Positions 27,201-40,800 of a stretch of DNA of 64,000 nt are shown piece after piece. The position numbers and the translations under genes were made by a program. The stretch is from Galbula dea. Its lineage: Eukaryota > Chordata > Aves > Piciformes > Galbulidae. Within the stretch, counting starts at the first letter, position 1, and each line of letters starts with the position of its first letter. The stretch is from NCBI GenBank assembly GCA_013399015.1, contig VWZX01006203.1, positions 1,041,634 through 1,105,633 of the forward strand, in the 5' to 3' direction. The notes beneath the pieces are model-generated. The model saw only the letters and a list, made by a program, of their open reading frames with translations, was not told the DNA's origin and searched no databases.

Positions 27201-30200
27201 TAGCTTCTTAAATGCTGGGCTGAAGTCTTAACAAACTCTCACTTGAAAAAGAGACTGCAAGTTTCCCACCCTTTTCAGCATGCAGACCAGACACTTCTTC
27301 TGCCATCACAGGAACTGCCAAACACAACCCCACTGCAGCCATCAGCCCAAAACTCTGCACCAGCAGAAACTCAGCCTCCCATCCTCAGCATCTCAGCTGC
27401 TAATTACATTTGGAGTAGAAGGGAACTGAGAGCTCTTCATCACAGCACCAACAAAGAAGGAAAGGGGAAAAGAAAAAGTCAACCTGAGGTGAATGATGAA
27501 CAGAAAAGAAAGTTGCTCCACATGCAGAGTAATTTCTAACTGCCAGACTCTAAGCATATGGGAGCCCTCCCAGGATGGATGTTAACTTCACACCTGCAAG
27601 ACACTCATTAGCAGGAACACACTGCTGAACCCAGGAGCAGCAGCTTTTCTCCTCACCCATATTTCTAAGTACACATCACCTTCTCTGTGGGGGAAAAGCA
27701 AGGTGGGAGGAGAAGAGAAACCTCTAAGACTCTTCCACTGCAGCTGGAACTTTCCCTAGCTGCTGAAGAGAGCAGAGGAGAACCAAGTGGTACAAGCTAT
27801 TTTTGGGCAAATGTGTGTTTCATTCCCAGGGGAAAATAAAAAACCCAACCCAAAAAAGCCCCCACAGAGCTTTATACTCAGAGTAGATAAAAACAAATCT
27901 TTCTGCAGTATTCTTCTCACTCTGAAGCTGTGGAAAAGTGAAGAGAGGCAGAAAGCACCTCATTTAAAGAAATACAGAACACCAGCAGTGGGCTTTTTAT
28001 GGACCTGACTAAAGCAGTCTCTTCCTGAGCCAGAAAGTAAACAAAGTTGAGCTTTTCAAGGTAACTAAGCATGAATGACCTTAGAGAAGAAACAACATCT
28101 CTCTCTGCAGAGTCTAAAAGCTCCATTTTCCAAGAGAGCTGGCAAAAAAAAACCCCAGCAAGTGTTTGTAGTCTTTGAAGAAGAGCCCAGAAAGTGACTT
28201 TAATTAAGTAGATCCAACTGTGAAGAGGTTTGGGCAGAGGTGAATCCCATTCTTCCTCTAAAGTCCATCCTGCAGCAAAAAAAACCAAACCCCAGTCCTC
28301 AAGTAAAACTCTGTCTTTCCAAGACATCAGCAGAGGAGAGAGGCTCCTGCTAAGCAGTACTGAACAGCTTCAAAACTGCTTCAGGATAATGCTGAAATAA
28401 TCTAGGAAACAATGAACAGCTAAGGGGGGGAAAAGCACCTGGGTCTTTTGCAATAGGCTCAGGTGAAGAGAGAGGCTTCTCTGCTAAGCACCAGGCTCAA
28501 AGAGGGAAACTAATCCTTGGTGGGGATATTGTTCCTGACTCTCTGCAACTATTACACACCTCTAGGTAACCCCTGACAGCCACTGGCACTTTCCAGATGT
28601 GGAAGGCAAAGATGCAGGGATGCAGTGGAGTTCAGAGCCACTGCCCACAGAGCACAACTCAGAGACTGCCTTGCTTTTCCTGAAGCTCACTGCAGGAGCA
28701 AGAGCTGAAATGGTTTTAGGATTATAACCTCTGGAGTGGAGCAACATGGCAGAGGTCAGTTATCTACCAAAGACTCTTATTTCTTCTGGCTTTAGTGAGG
28801 AACACAGCTCCTCAGTTCAGTATTTGTACAATCATGGCCAAAGCACTTCAGGTAGAAAGGGCAAGGCACAGGAGCAGCACTTCAAAGCAGCACTGGGTGA
28901 CTGAAAACCCCTGGGAAACAACAGTGCTACAGAAAGAGAGAGACTCTTACTGGGATGTCACCTTTCCCTTTGCTAGAATGGCCACATAAATCAGTAATCA
29001 TCACATTAATTAGCTCAAGAGGTTTTAAACCATTACTGAAAGTCCCTATCAAAGATGGCCCCAAAAACCTACAGGCAATTTAAAGCTTTTTGTCCTGGAT
29101 TTCAAAGAGGTGACCTTGGAACTGAAGTTACAAGCTAAAAAATGAGAGCTGGATGAAGTGATTCTGTCATTTCCAGAGCCTGCCAACACTCACACCAGCA
29201 ATCCAACAAATGCTAGAGGAGAGCAGAAAGGAGGAAGCTTGTGTGCTGCACCTCAAGCACTCTGGGGAAGAGACAGAGGGGAGAGGGATGTAAAAAAGCA
29301 GAGCCAGGGAGCACACAGAAGAGCACACACTTTGCACCTGGGGACATGAAAGCTCTCTGTGTTCTAGGAGATTGAACTCTCAGAGTCCCCTTCTTCCAGC
29401 AAGCTTGATGAGGGAGGAAAGTTCTCCCAGCAGCAGCCCATGGTTCAACTGCAGGTTCTGAGCCCTTGCTTTGGTGCTCTCTAAAGAACAAACCCCAAAG
29501 TGACTTCAATTAAAGTAGATCCAAGTGTGAAGAGCTTTGGGCAGGTAGCTGTATCTCCAGGCAGGTAATCATCACACATCACTGCTAACTCAATAGATTA
29601 ACTCCACACCCAAGAATGGAGAAGCAGAACAGGCAGGAGATGGCTGAAGTTCTCCAAGGATGCAAGAGGAGATCTCAGAGAACGACACAAACCCAAGATG
29701 AAGTGCAAGAAACCTCAATGCCCCAAGGTCTCCTGTGCCCTTCCAAGGAAGCAGACCTGAAGAAAACCTAACTGCAAACCACTTTCAGAGTTACTGCTTT
29801 AAGAAACTTGAGAGGGAAAAGAAGGAAGCCATGGAAGTTGATGAGGGAAGTCACATACCGGTGTCTGTTGTCCTCTTCCTCATCTCCTAGCCTATAAAGC
29901 AAGATGCCAACAGGAAAAGGTTAGCATGCCAAGTCTCCAATTCAAGCATGCTCTAACACACCAACCCCACAAACTGCTAGGAAATGAATACAGAGATCAA
30001 AGGAAGCACAGAAAGGCATGCATATAAAATCCCTTTTGCAACTGATGGGGTTTTTTTTTCTCCCCCCCTCTTGCTCTCTGATAAGTGAAGCTAGAAATGT
30101 TTACTACAGATTTTTTTCTGTCTTCCAGGATAAGAGAGGAGATGTGAGGGGGCAGAGTGTCCTACTTTCAGCAAACATCTGCTGCTCTACACAGTGAAAG

Positions 30201-31840
30201 GAAAGAGAACAATGAGGGAAACACATTACCCAAGGAAAATCACAAGAGGAACTGGTAAAAAAAGAAAAGACATGAAAAGAGTTGAAAGTATCTCAAAGCA
30301 AAACTGACTGCAGCTGAGATCCAACACACTGCTCACTTGGCTCAGGGTTGGGCTTCTTTCTTTCCCCTCTTTACCTGCGAAGCAGTTTAGCCTTCAGCTC
30401 TGCTTTTGTCTCATTCCAGGCATCTAGTTCTGGGCTAGTCAGAGCTGTTGGTTTCATATGGTCCAGGACAGTGATGTCTTTTCCTTGTTTCCATAAATCA
30501 TAACGTTCTGGCTGCAGGATTCTCACAAACACATCCATGGAAATCTTCACCATGTCCTTGCGGCAGGTGCACTGCAAGAGAGAGCCAGACACCAAGACAT
30601 CAGAGCAGAGCAATGCCTGCTGTTCCCATCAGCTGAGCTCTCCTTCCTCCAGAGGCAACCTAACACTCTGCCCAGCTGCTTTGGGAGGTCTCAGGTGGGT
30701 TCCCAGGGTGGGGCAGTGCTAGGAATCACATTGACCCAATAGGTGGGCACTTCAGCTTCACGGAAAGCACTGACTCCACCTGCCCTTGGCCAAACTAGAG
30801 ATGGCACAAAGCTGCCACACTCTCCAAGGGCAGCTGGAGACTCTGTTCCCAAGAGTTTTCTTCTCCCTCTAAGCCTACCAGCACAGTTAAACCCTTCTGG
30901 TGGCTGACCCTCAGTATACTCCTCATCTCCTGTCTTAGAGTCATCCACTGTAGCCAGCGTGGACCAGGCCAGAGCCTGATCTCTAAGCTGCCTTCCCTGC
31001 ATTAGCCACTCAGCCTCTTGCAGACTTTCTCAGGCTGAAATAAAGATTATTATCACTCCTTAACTGAAGGAATAAACACCTTAAAGGGACAAAAGACTAA
31101 CCTAGTGAACAAGGCAGTTAAAACTTCACAATTCTACACCATGACACTGCACATAAATCCTTTACAAGACTAGAGAAATCAAACAGGCTACAACAATAAC
31201 CACACTGTGCATCTGAACCACAGACAAGGTGCATTATTCATCTCAACCAGCACATGCTCATCACAATTAACCTCTGGATTTACACCCTTGCCACTGCAGG
31301 AGCCTACACAAAAGCTACTAACAGGAGTTGTCACCTGGAGATCCATTTGCTCTGATGAAGCACAGAATTAACAGACCAAAGGGATTCTCACCCAGGATGC
31401 TGACACCAGACTGAACAAAGAGCCAGCCTCCATCAATCTCTAACTCAAAAGAAAGGATGGGATTCAAAAGGACACAGCAACACCCCAGCACCCCCCTGCC
31501 TCCTGGGGGCTGCACCTACAGCTTTCTGTGAACAGCTGAGCCCCTTCTGGGGGTTGCCAAGCTCTGCCTGGTATGCACTGGTGCTAAATTGCTTCTATAC
31601 TTCACCATGAGGGTGAGGGTTAATTATAGACACTGTGCAGGACTTTGACTCTTCCCCCACACCTTTTCCAAACAACTCTGTCCTTTTTAAACAGGAGTTG
31701 GACTCCCAGGAGCCTGGTGGGTCCATTCCAACTTGGGACATTCTGTGATTCCTTCTCTTCATAAAGATACACAGAATTTAACCTCCTTCACTTTTCACTA
31801 TCATTATTAGAAGATTTATGACCTTAGCTAGCTAAGAAGC

Positions 31841-31890
<50 letters not shown>

Positions 31891-34800
31891 TCTCTGTGTC
31901 CCACTATCTGCTATCCCACCTCCCTCCCAGCTCCTGCTTTTCATGATGCAAAGAGCCCTGGTTCCCTTCTGCTGCCCTGACTGGGAGAGCAGTAACCTGA
32001 GGGTGCTGAGTGGGAAGGACTAGCTATGGACAAGGCACTTCCAGGAAAATTGAATCCACTTCATGAGAAATAGTGTGGGGTAGAGAGGCTGGAAATGCAA
32101 TTTGGCCAGAGAGCAGCAGGAACACAGCTGGTGGCCATGCTTCCAAGTCCTGGCTGGGCAGAAGCTTCTCAGCAGCACCTCTGGCAATATTGCCTTCAGG
32201 GATTTGTCCTGAGCAGATCTGCCATCACTTCTCCATCAGGAACTGTCAAGGCACCTGTGCAGTGCTCCAGAGAGGACTGCAGAAGAGCTTCCCCCAGCTC
32301 ACATCAGCAGCGAGCTATGGATTGACCTCCTCTGCCTCTACAGAGTCTGGACAATGGCTTCAAAGGGAGCAGTCCATCTGCTGATCCTAACCTGGAACCA
32401 ACATGCTGCACACACAGATGCCAAATTCCTCACAGTGCAGCAAAGCAAATCCTGAGGCAGGCAGGCAGCAAGGTCTCCAGTGTGGTCTCCAAGCACCATC
32501 AGCTTCAAAGGCTCACAGAAATGGGAAGTATCCACAGATTCTGCAGAAGCCACATCCTGAGCTCTCTGGATGCTATGCAGGGGATTGACAATGTGGGCTG
32601 CAATCTCCAGAGCACTGCAACACCAGATGCCTGCAGTAGCCAAGTTCCTTTCCTTACACAAATCTAACCTGATGTATGTTTCTATTTCAATTTTCATTTA
32701 GTTTTATTGCTTTCACACTAGCAAGCATAAATCATTCACAAAGCCTCTTTCCTCTGGGGCTTCTTCCAAGCCAGGCAGTTGTATTTCCTCAGCTGCTGCA
32801 GCTGTGGCACACTGACATTCCCACAAGGGTCAGGGTGTTTTTCCATGCCCTTCCCTCTGACTCAGCACTCAGATCCTGCTTCACACTTCCCCTACAACTG
32901 GGAAAGGGAACGTGCAGGTGTGTGTGAGGGGTGGGAGAGGGAGGAGAGCACAGGGGGGGAGGCTGGGGGTACAGAAGGACAAGAAATTTCCTTTACAGTT
33001 AACTACCTGCTCTAGGTGAAGCTGTGCCAGGGGAGGCTCAGGTTAGAGCTTAGGCAAAGGTTCTTCCCCCAGAGAGTGGTGGAGCACAGGGACAGGCTCC
33101 CCAGGGCTGCAGGCATGGCACCAACTCTCCTGGAGTTCCAGAAGCATCTGGCCACTGCTCTTAGCCACATGGGGTGACTCTGGGGGTGTCCTGTGCAGAG
33201 ACAGGAGCTGGACTCCATGACCCTTGGGGATCCCTTCCAGCTCAGGAGAGTCTGTGATTCTATGACTCTAGTTTATTAGAGCAGGACAAAACCAACAAGC
33301 TTGTGTTTCTCTGTCACTGACAGCTGCTTCCAGATGGAATTGTGGACACAAACACATTGATTTCCTAAGAGACATACTCCAAACCTCTGCCTCTCCCTAT
33401 CCAACTCCTTCCATAGTCCATTTCCCCTCCACATTCTAACACTTTCTTACCCCATCATTCTTAAACTTCACAGAAACACCAACAATTCAAGTGACCATGT
33501 CTACACATAAACACCAGCACTAAGGGAAGAGACAAAACCTCATTTTCTTTAGGTGAGCCAAACCTGAACCCTAGAAGCCCCAATTCAGGTATTCACACAA
33601 CTCCTAGACACCAGCAGACCTGGGAAAGATTTCAGAGCCATGTGGGCACCCAAAGCACAGACCAGGAGTAAATGGCAAGGTGAAGGATCCCCCTGTCATG
33701 TCAAAGTGACAGGGGAGAAATGGGAGGAGCTCTGAGATCTCATCCAGTATCTTCCCCTCTCTCTGCTGTCACTGACCACTGGGTAGCCAGCCCAGCCCAG
33801 CCACCTGTGAGGAGCAGCAAGGCTCTGAGGCACAGCTCACCCAACAGAAGCAACACCACAATCTTCAGAACCAAGATCTCCAAGGACCAACTCCAAATCC
33901 TGACAGTGAGGTGGAAAAAAAGCCAAAGCAACCATCAGCTTTAGGCTTAGCTCTTTGCCACTGGGTTACAGGAGACCTGAGACCCAAAACAGCCACAAGA
34001 AGAGCTTCCATACTCACCAAACCTGCAGGAACTGAACTTGTTCTGTCTTCTGAAGGCTTTTCCTAGCCTCAGCTCTCCTCTCCTGAAGGCTTTTCCTAAC
34101 CTCACCTCTCCCACAAGCTAACAACTCTGTTAACCACCCAGGAGCAGAACACACAAAGGCAACTTGCAACCTAAGCACAGGCAAAACTATTCCAAGGCAG
34201 CAACACAAAGTGAGGCACTTTTCCAACAAAGAAAACCCACATTCTTCCTCTATTTATGACTTTATTATCATCTGCTCCTCAGAGCAGGAGACTGTGGTGA
34301 GATATCTGAGCACCCCAGGAAGGCTGCCCCATCACTCAGAGCTCACAGGCTGATCCTGGGAAATTTGTGGCTCCTGAATGTGCAACTGTTATCTTATTTG
34401 CAATGATTTTCAAATGAAAACACTAATAACTCTATCAAAGAACAAGTCCAATAAAAAGCCTGTCTCCTCCAAGCCATAAAAATCTCATGATAAATGGAAG
34501 AAGGCAGCCTTCTTCAACCTCAACCTTCAGAGCCATTTCTGGGAGGCTATTTCCCTCACTTCCCAGCTATTAACACTCCACTGAACTCCATCTGTTCTCT
34601 ACCATCCACACAGCTAATGGAAAACAACCTTCTCCTTAAGTAGGAATAATCACCACAGTGATGGATGGAAATTGGCACCTCTGGCTCATGGCAAAGCCCT
34701 CACCTCCCATTCAGAGGAAAGCAGGAGCCACTGCACACTTGTTTCAGACTCAGCTAACCTCCCACTTCACCTCAATGGAAACTGAAACACAACAAAACCC

Positions 34801-37800
34801 CAAAATCCCCTCAGGAAGCCTTTCAGCTCTTCTGCCACCATGAAACAGCAACCCAGAATCCTTCCTTAAAGCTTCTGTGTCTGCTTTGTCACAACAAGGA
34901 AGCCTAAAAAACAAAGTTCCTGGGAAAGAAAGATGGTTCCATTCCAAGGCAGCTACAAAATCCTTGCTGTGTTTCTAGGAACACATATTACTAGTGCAGA
35001 CAACACTCCTAAGCTGCTCTCCATGAATTCCCAGAGCTTCCAGAGGCTGGGAGGAACACCAAATCCTCCCAGGATAACCTTCTGAAAGAGCTATGCAATG
35101 TCTTACTGGAGACCTGTTGCTTCAGATCCAGTTAATATTCATCCAGCACAACAGAATAAACCAGTTTGGGATCCAGAACTTCAACAAGGGCAAGTGGAGA
35201 GTCCTGCACCTGGGGAGGAATAACCTCATGGAGCAGGGCAGCTTAGGGGTTGAGCTGATGGGAAGCAGCTCTGTGGGAAAAGAGCTGGGAGTGCTGGGGG
35301 ACAACAGGATGAGCTTGAGCCAGCAATGTGCCCTCAGGGCCAAGAAGGCCAGTGGCATCCTGGGGTGCAGCAAGAAGAGTGTGGCCAGCAGGTTGAGGGA
35401 AGTTCTCCTTCCCCTCTACTCTGCCCTAGTCAGGCCACAGCTGGAGTCCTGGCTCCAGGTCTGGTCACTCCTGATCAAGAAGCACAGGGAACTTCTGGAG
35501 AGGGCACAGGAAAGGGCTACAGAAATGATTAGGGAACCAGAACATCTCTCCTGTGGGGAAAGGCTGAGAGAGCTGGGGTTAGCCTGGAGAAGACTGAGGG
35601 TAGTTGGAATCCTTACAGGTGTCCTGCACAGAACAGTGAAATATAAAGAAGAATTCTAGCAGAAGCTGTAAAAAATAACAGCAAAAAAAAACCCCAAAGA
35701 AACAAACAAATAAAGAAAACAAAAAAAGGAAGAAATCTCTGTGTAATAAACACCTCAGCAGAAACCTGGTGCCACTCACTCCTTTATTTGCCTAACTGAA
35801 GCATGCCACATAGCAGTTCAGATTCTCTCTTAAACCAGAATCATCTTCTTGCACAGGGAGTGAGGTAAACCTAACCCCCCCAGCCAACAGCACTTGCACC
35901 CACAAAGATCTGCCTGGAACATGGAGCATTAGGGAAGCAAGTTAAGGAAGCAAGCAAGGAGAAAGCATGCCCTGCAGGCAGGGACCTGGGGGGGGGTCCT
36001 TGGAAAGCTCTGCCTAATTGTTTTGTTTATGAAACTCTGTGGAGGATCTCCAGTGGGTTTCCTAATGAACTGGTTTGTTGTTGAGACTCAGGGCACTGCT
36101 AGTAATTACACAAGAAACAGGGGGTCAAGACTCATCTTCTTTCCCCATAAGCTTTCAACTACCAACCATTAAAGACAGGAACTGTGCAGTTTGGGTTTTT
36201 CCTCCTTTGAACTCCTCATCTCCTCATGGAATGCCTGTTACTTGTCTTTCAGGCATGTGCTGGCAATCTCTGCACAGCTTCACAGAATCAGGGTGTTAGA
36301 GGTTGGAAGGGACCTCTGGGGATCATCTAGTCCAACCTCCCTGTCACAGCAGGTCACCCACAGCACGCTGCACAGGGTCACATCCAGGAGGGTCCAGACT
36401 TCACCACCTCTCTGGGCAACCTGGGCCAGGGCTCCAACACCCTCAAAGTCAAGAAGTTTCTCCTGATGTTCAGCTGGAACTTCCTCTGTTCCAGTCTGTG
36501 CCTGCTCCCTCTTGTCCTGTCCCTGGGCACCACTGACCAAAGCCTGGCCCCATCCTCCTGACCCCCACCCATGGAGTATTGCTAAGCATTGATCAGATCT
36601 CCCCTCAGCCTGCTCCTCTCCAGGCTAAGCAGCCCCAGCTCTCTCCTCTCCCCACAAGAGAGATGTTCTAGACTCCTCATCATTTCTGTAGCCCTTCTGT
36701 AGAACACAGAGGTAAATTCCATGCTCTCAGCAGCACTACAAGAAGGAGATTCAATGAAGCACCAGTTCCCTTCTGCTCTGACAGGCTCATGCCAGGACAA
36801 GGAGTAAACAGAATAAGACTTTTAGCAGTGGTTATGATGCAGTCTAGAGCAAACACCCCTCTCAGGTTACCTCATGCTATCCTCTCTTCCAGGTCACCAG
36901 ACATGCAGTTGGTGAATGAAAGAAGTCTGCCACTGACCACTTTGGGTGGCAGAAAGCAGCAGGGGAGGTTTAGATTGGATACTAAGAGAAACTTCTAAGC
37001 TGCAAGAGTTATCAGGCACTGGCCCAGGCTGCCCAGGGCAGGGGTGGAGTCACCATCCCTGGAGGAGTTTAAAACCCTCTAGATGTGGTGCCTGGGGCCA
37101 TGGTTTGGTGGTGCTAGGTTGAGGGTTGGACTTGATGATCTCTTCCAACCTGAAAGGTTCTGTGACTCTGATCATTTCAGCAGCTTAGCAGCTCCCTGCA
37201 TTCACACCTTCAGCAAGGTGAGGCTGAACTGCCATGGCTTGGCCAAGATCTCCAGCTCTCAAGTGACAAGACACATGAGAGACAATTAGCGCTGAGTGAC
37301 TGAGGTTATCCTTTTACCCTCCTGTTTGATCACCTGCTTTTCAGCCACAGCCAAATGCTCTGCTACCCCCCTGGAAACCAAGAGATGAAGTAGGAAAATT
37401 CCCCATTTCTGCATCCCATGGATGACAACCAAGATCTAGAGGCAGCTGGGAGAAACATGACTAACTGTATTGGGTGGCAGAGGAAGTGTCAGCATCTAAA
37501 GTGACAGCCCAAGATTTGCTCCTAGCACACCATCAACTTCTCTCCCTGGCAATAACAAGGATTCTTCAGGAACATTTGTCACAAGGCTACCAAGCTGAAA
37601 TGTGCATTTTTGGTAGCTCCAAATGCTACAGCTGAGGATGAAGGGAAGGCTGGTGGACAAATAAAGGAGGCAAGATGTTGGATATCAATCCTAGAGGAAA
37701 GAGCAACTGAGTCCCCTCTGAAAACCACCCAACAGAAGCATCCCTTCTGCCTTTCCTGCAATCATCCAGACCCACCTGCAGGTGGTATTTTGGAAGCAGT

Positions 37801-40800
37801 TTTGAGAGCTGGGGGAGTCCAAAGCAGAAATGGCTGAGATTGGGAAGTGCCCAGCTATAATCCACCCCACAAACCCCTGAAACTGCTAACTGGCACCAGA
37901 GAACCAAGCTGGAGGCAAGTGGGGAACACAGCTCCCAGGAAAGCCAAAGAATAAAGCAAAATGGAGTTAAAAAGACCCAAAAGAGGCTGTTCCTAAGCAA
38001 TCTGCTCTCACTGCACCATCAAAATAAAGCCCACTTTGATCAGAGAAATCACAGAACACAATCATTAAGGTTGGAAAAGATCTCAGAGATCATTTGAGTC
38101 CAATCATTGACCTACCACTGCCAGGTCACCACTAAACCATGGCCCTCAGCACCACATCTCCTGCACACCTTCAGGAATGGTGACTCCAGCACTGCCCTGG
38201 GCAGCCTGGGCCAATGCCTAAGCCATGCTACTTCCCCCTTTCCCCCTGCCTTTCAGAGTTCTGCCATCAGCCCTTCTGCACTTGATCAGAATGCCCTCTT
38301 CAGTTCTTTATTCTTCAGTGGAACACAAAACTGCTCTTCCTTCTTCCATCTCTGCCCCCACTTCACCCCTGAAGCAACTCCAGTGGAGCAAAACTGGCAG
38401 CACAGAGAACACAATGCTAAGGCAGCTTCTGAAAGGCATTTCTGATGGCTTTGCCATTCCAGCAGCCCCAAAGGCAGGTGACCTGTGAGCCTCAGCTCTG
38501 ACACATGAATGATTGGGGCTGGTAACACTCTACCAGGGACTCCTGGGTGACAGAGAAGCTGAAGGAACAAGCTGCAGGGAGCACATTCTTCACCTCCCTA
38601 TTTACTGCAGCCACAGAGCACACCACAGCCTCCACACCATAAATCACAGGGTTAGCCAGGCAGAGAAAGATTAGGAGATGGTGTCAGCCCAACAACATCA
38701 GGACTTCATGGGTTCAGGGCAGCTTTCCATCCCAGAGATCCAGCTGTTCCCATGAGAGTCACCCTGAGCTGGCAAAGCCTTTACTAAGCAGCATCCAAAG
38801 AGCCAGCAACAGCATGTTTTAGACCTTGTGGTAGTTAAGCTCAGGTAACTGAGGCTGAGTAGCATGAATAGGCCTTGTCTGGTCAACAAGAGAAACCAAA
38901 CCTGTTTGAGAACCCTAGCTCCTTCCCAGCTGAGTGCCCCAAGGGTTACAGCAAAGCCTGGGCAGAGCTGGAGACAAGCTGCCTGCAGCCACCACAGCCC
39001 TGGAGGAGCCACATCCCCTGAGCTGTCAGCCAAGTCCTGCACCATTTACAGTCACTTTCTGGATCTAAAAGGAGTCTCTCAGCTGCCCAGGACATCCACA
39101 GGGACAAGGCCAGCTATCTACTTAGCACCCAGCCCTCCTCATGGACAACAGTCCTTAGGCCCAGCAGCAGCAGCCCAAGGACTGAAATCCTGGAGCTCTC
39201 ACTTCTGACAGAGGTGTAAATGTTCTTCCTTCAGTAACAGTAGCAATGCCAAGCAACCTCCCCACCAGTCCTTCAGCAGAGAGCAGCTAAAACAAAGCTC
39301 CAAGCCACCTACAGAAAACAGAACTGGCTCCTTTCCACCTCAGCATGAGAAGCAGTGCAAAGATTCCTCCTTCCTGCAGAGAGGCAGTGCTGTGTGGAGA
39401 GGAAGGTGCCAGGGAAGCTCACAAATCAGAGCAGAAATTAAGGAGGGAAAAAATAAAAATCAAGTGGAAGATTTTGTGCAAGAGCAACTTTGCATCTGGC
39501 TGACAAAAAGAAGCCATGGAAATGCTGTGCCATACTCTTTTTTTTTTCCCCCCTGTGTGCTCTCCAAGCTTAAAAAGGTCTAATCAGAGCCAGCCAAGGT
39601 GATGGGAAAACACAGTCCTGATTTCCCTTCTTTCAGAGACCAACTTGACAACATTCCAGACTGCTTCTGAAAACCTCCTGGCTTTTCTTTTCTGGGGAAG
39701 GAAGGCCACTCTGGAGAGACAACAACTAATATCTGAAGAGGAAGAAGCAGGCTTTGCTTTTGCAAGGCAACTTCAAAGGATGAACACCCCAATGCAAAAG
39801 TGAGGTCTTCTAACTGTCAGATGTTGTACAGTTATTCCAGGGTTCTTCTGCTGTTACCCAAAGTACAGCAGGAGGAATGCAGCAGGAATAAACCATGTCA
39901 GAGCCTGAGATCCAGAAGGGACCTCTCTTGAGGATGCCTTCAAGAGACCAGTAAAAGCCAAGTGGAAGGCTCTGAGTTGTCTTCTCCTCCCCAGGGAAAT
40001 GACTAAGCAGCAGCAGAGCAGGAGCCAGGGGCTGTGTGGGGAATGTTGCCCAGGCTGAGCTGAAGGAGATACAATGTGGGATTTGGGAAGGAAAGGCAAC
40101 TTGACCCCAGTTTATATTGAGGTAGATAACTCCAGCACCATCTCTGGAGTAAACAGGAGCTCCAGTGAAGGTAGGAAAATGTCAACTGCTAACAAGAGAG
40201 ATGTCAGCATCCAGGAGGGTCTGCTATTAACAGAAAGGGAAGAAATTGTTCCCCTCCCAGCCACCTCTTTGCTGTCCAGCTTGGAAAAGAAATGGGAAAG
40301 TTAACCTAGGAGTTCCCCTTGAGTTTCCTCTAACATTGGACACTCTGAAAGGGCCTTTCTGAGTATCAGGAGGACTTCCAGGCCACCCTGACTTCAGAAA
40401 GGACACTTGCCCCAACCACTAGGCTTTAAAAGGGTTATTTACTCCTAGCTGGTTAGGTTGCAGCTGTTAAGACCTTCTGTCTGCCCAGGAAAGCAAACCA
40501 AAAGAGGAATGCAGGGAGGAGCTGCAGGCTTAAAACACCAGAGAGTGAGGAATGAACATTATCATTCAACTGCCTTTCCTGCACCAGGCCTTTAACCATC
40601 AAACAGGGGAAAAAAACACCCCAACCACCATGCCAAAGAGCTCATGGAAGGCAAAGGACTGAACAACTCCAGCTCCAGAGTACAAAGGAAAAATATCCCT
40701 CCCTCCTTTTCTAGGCTCTGCCCATGCAGGTGAACATTAACTGCAGTAGATAGAAATAAACCCACCCTTCCTCAACTGGATTGGTTCATTAATTATTGGA

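Larger units (their letters stand above)
25670..29858 (-). other. KDM4B: KDM4B intron, 4.2 kb, upstream of the linker exon
   Basis: It contains a CR1 fragment (26280-26478), a GCAAA short repeat (26743-26758), a tandem duplication (27163-27237) and two copies of a 57-bp unit (28183-28242 and 29493-29552). If the microexon is skipped, this intron merges with 29892-30374. Confidence 0.82.
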
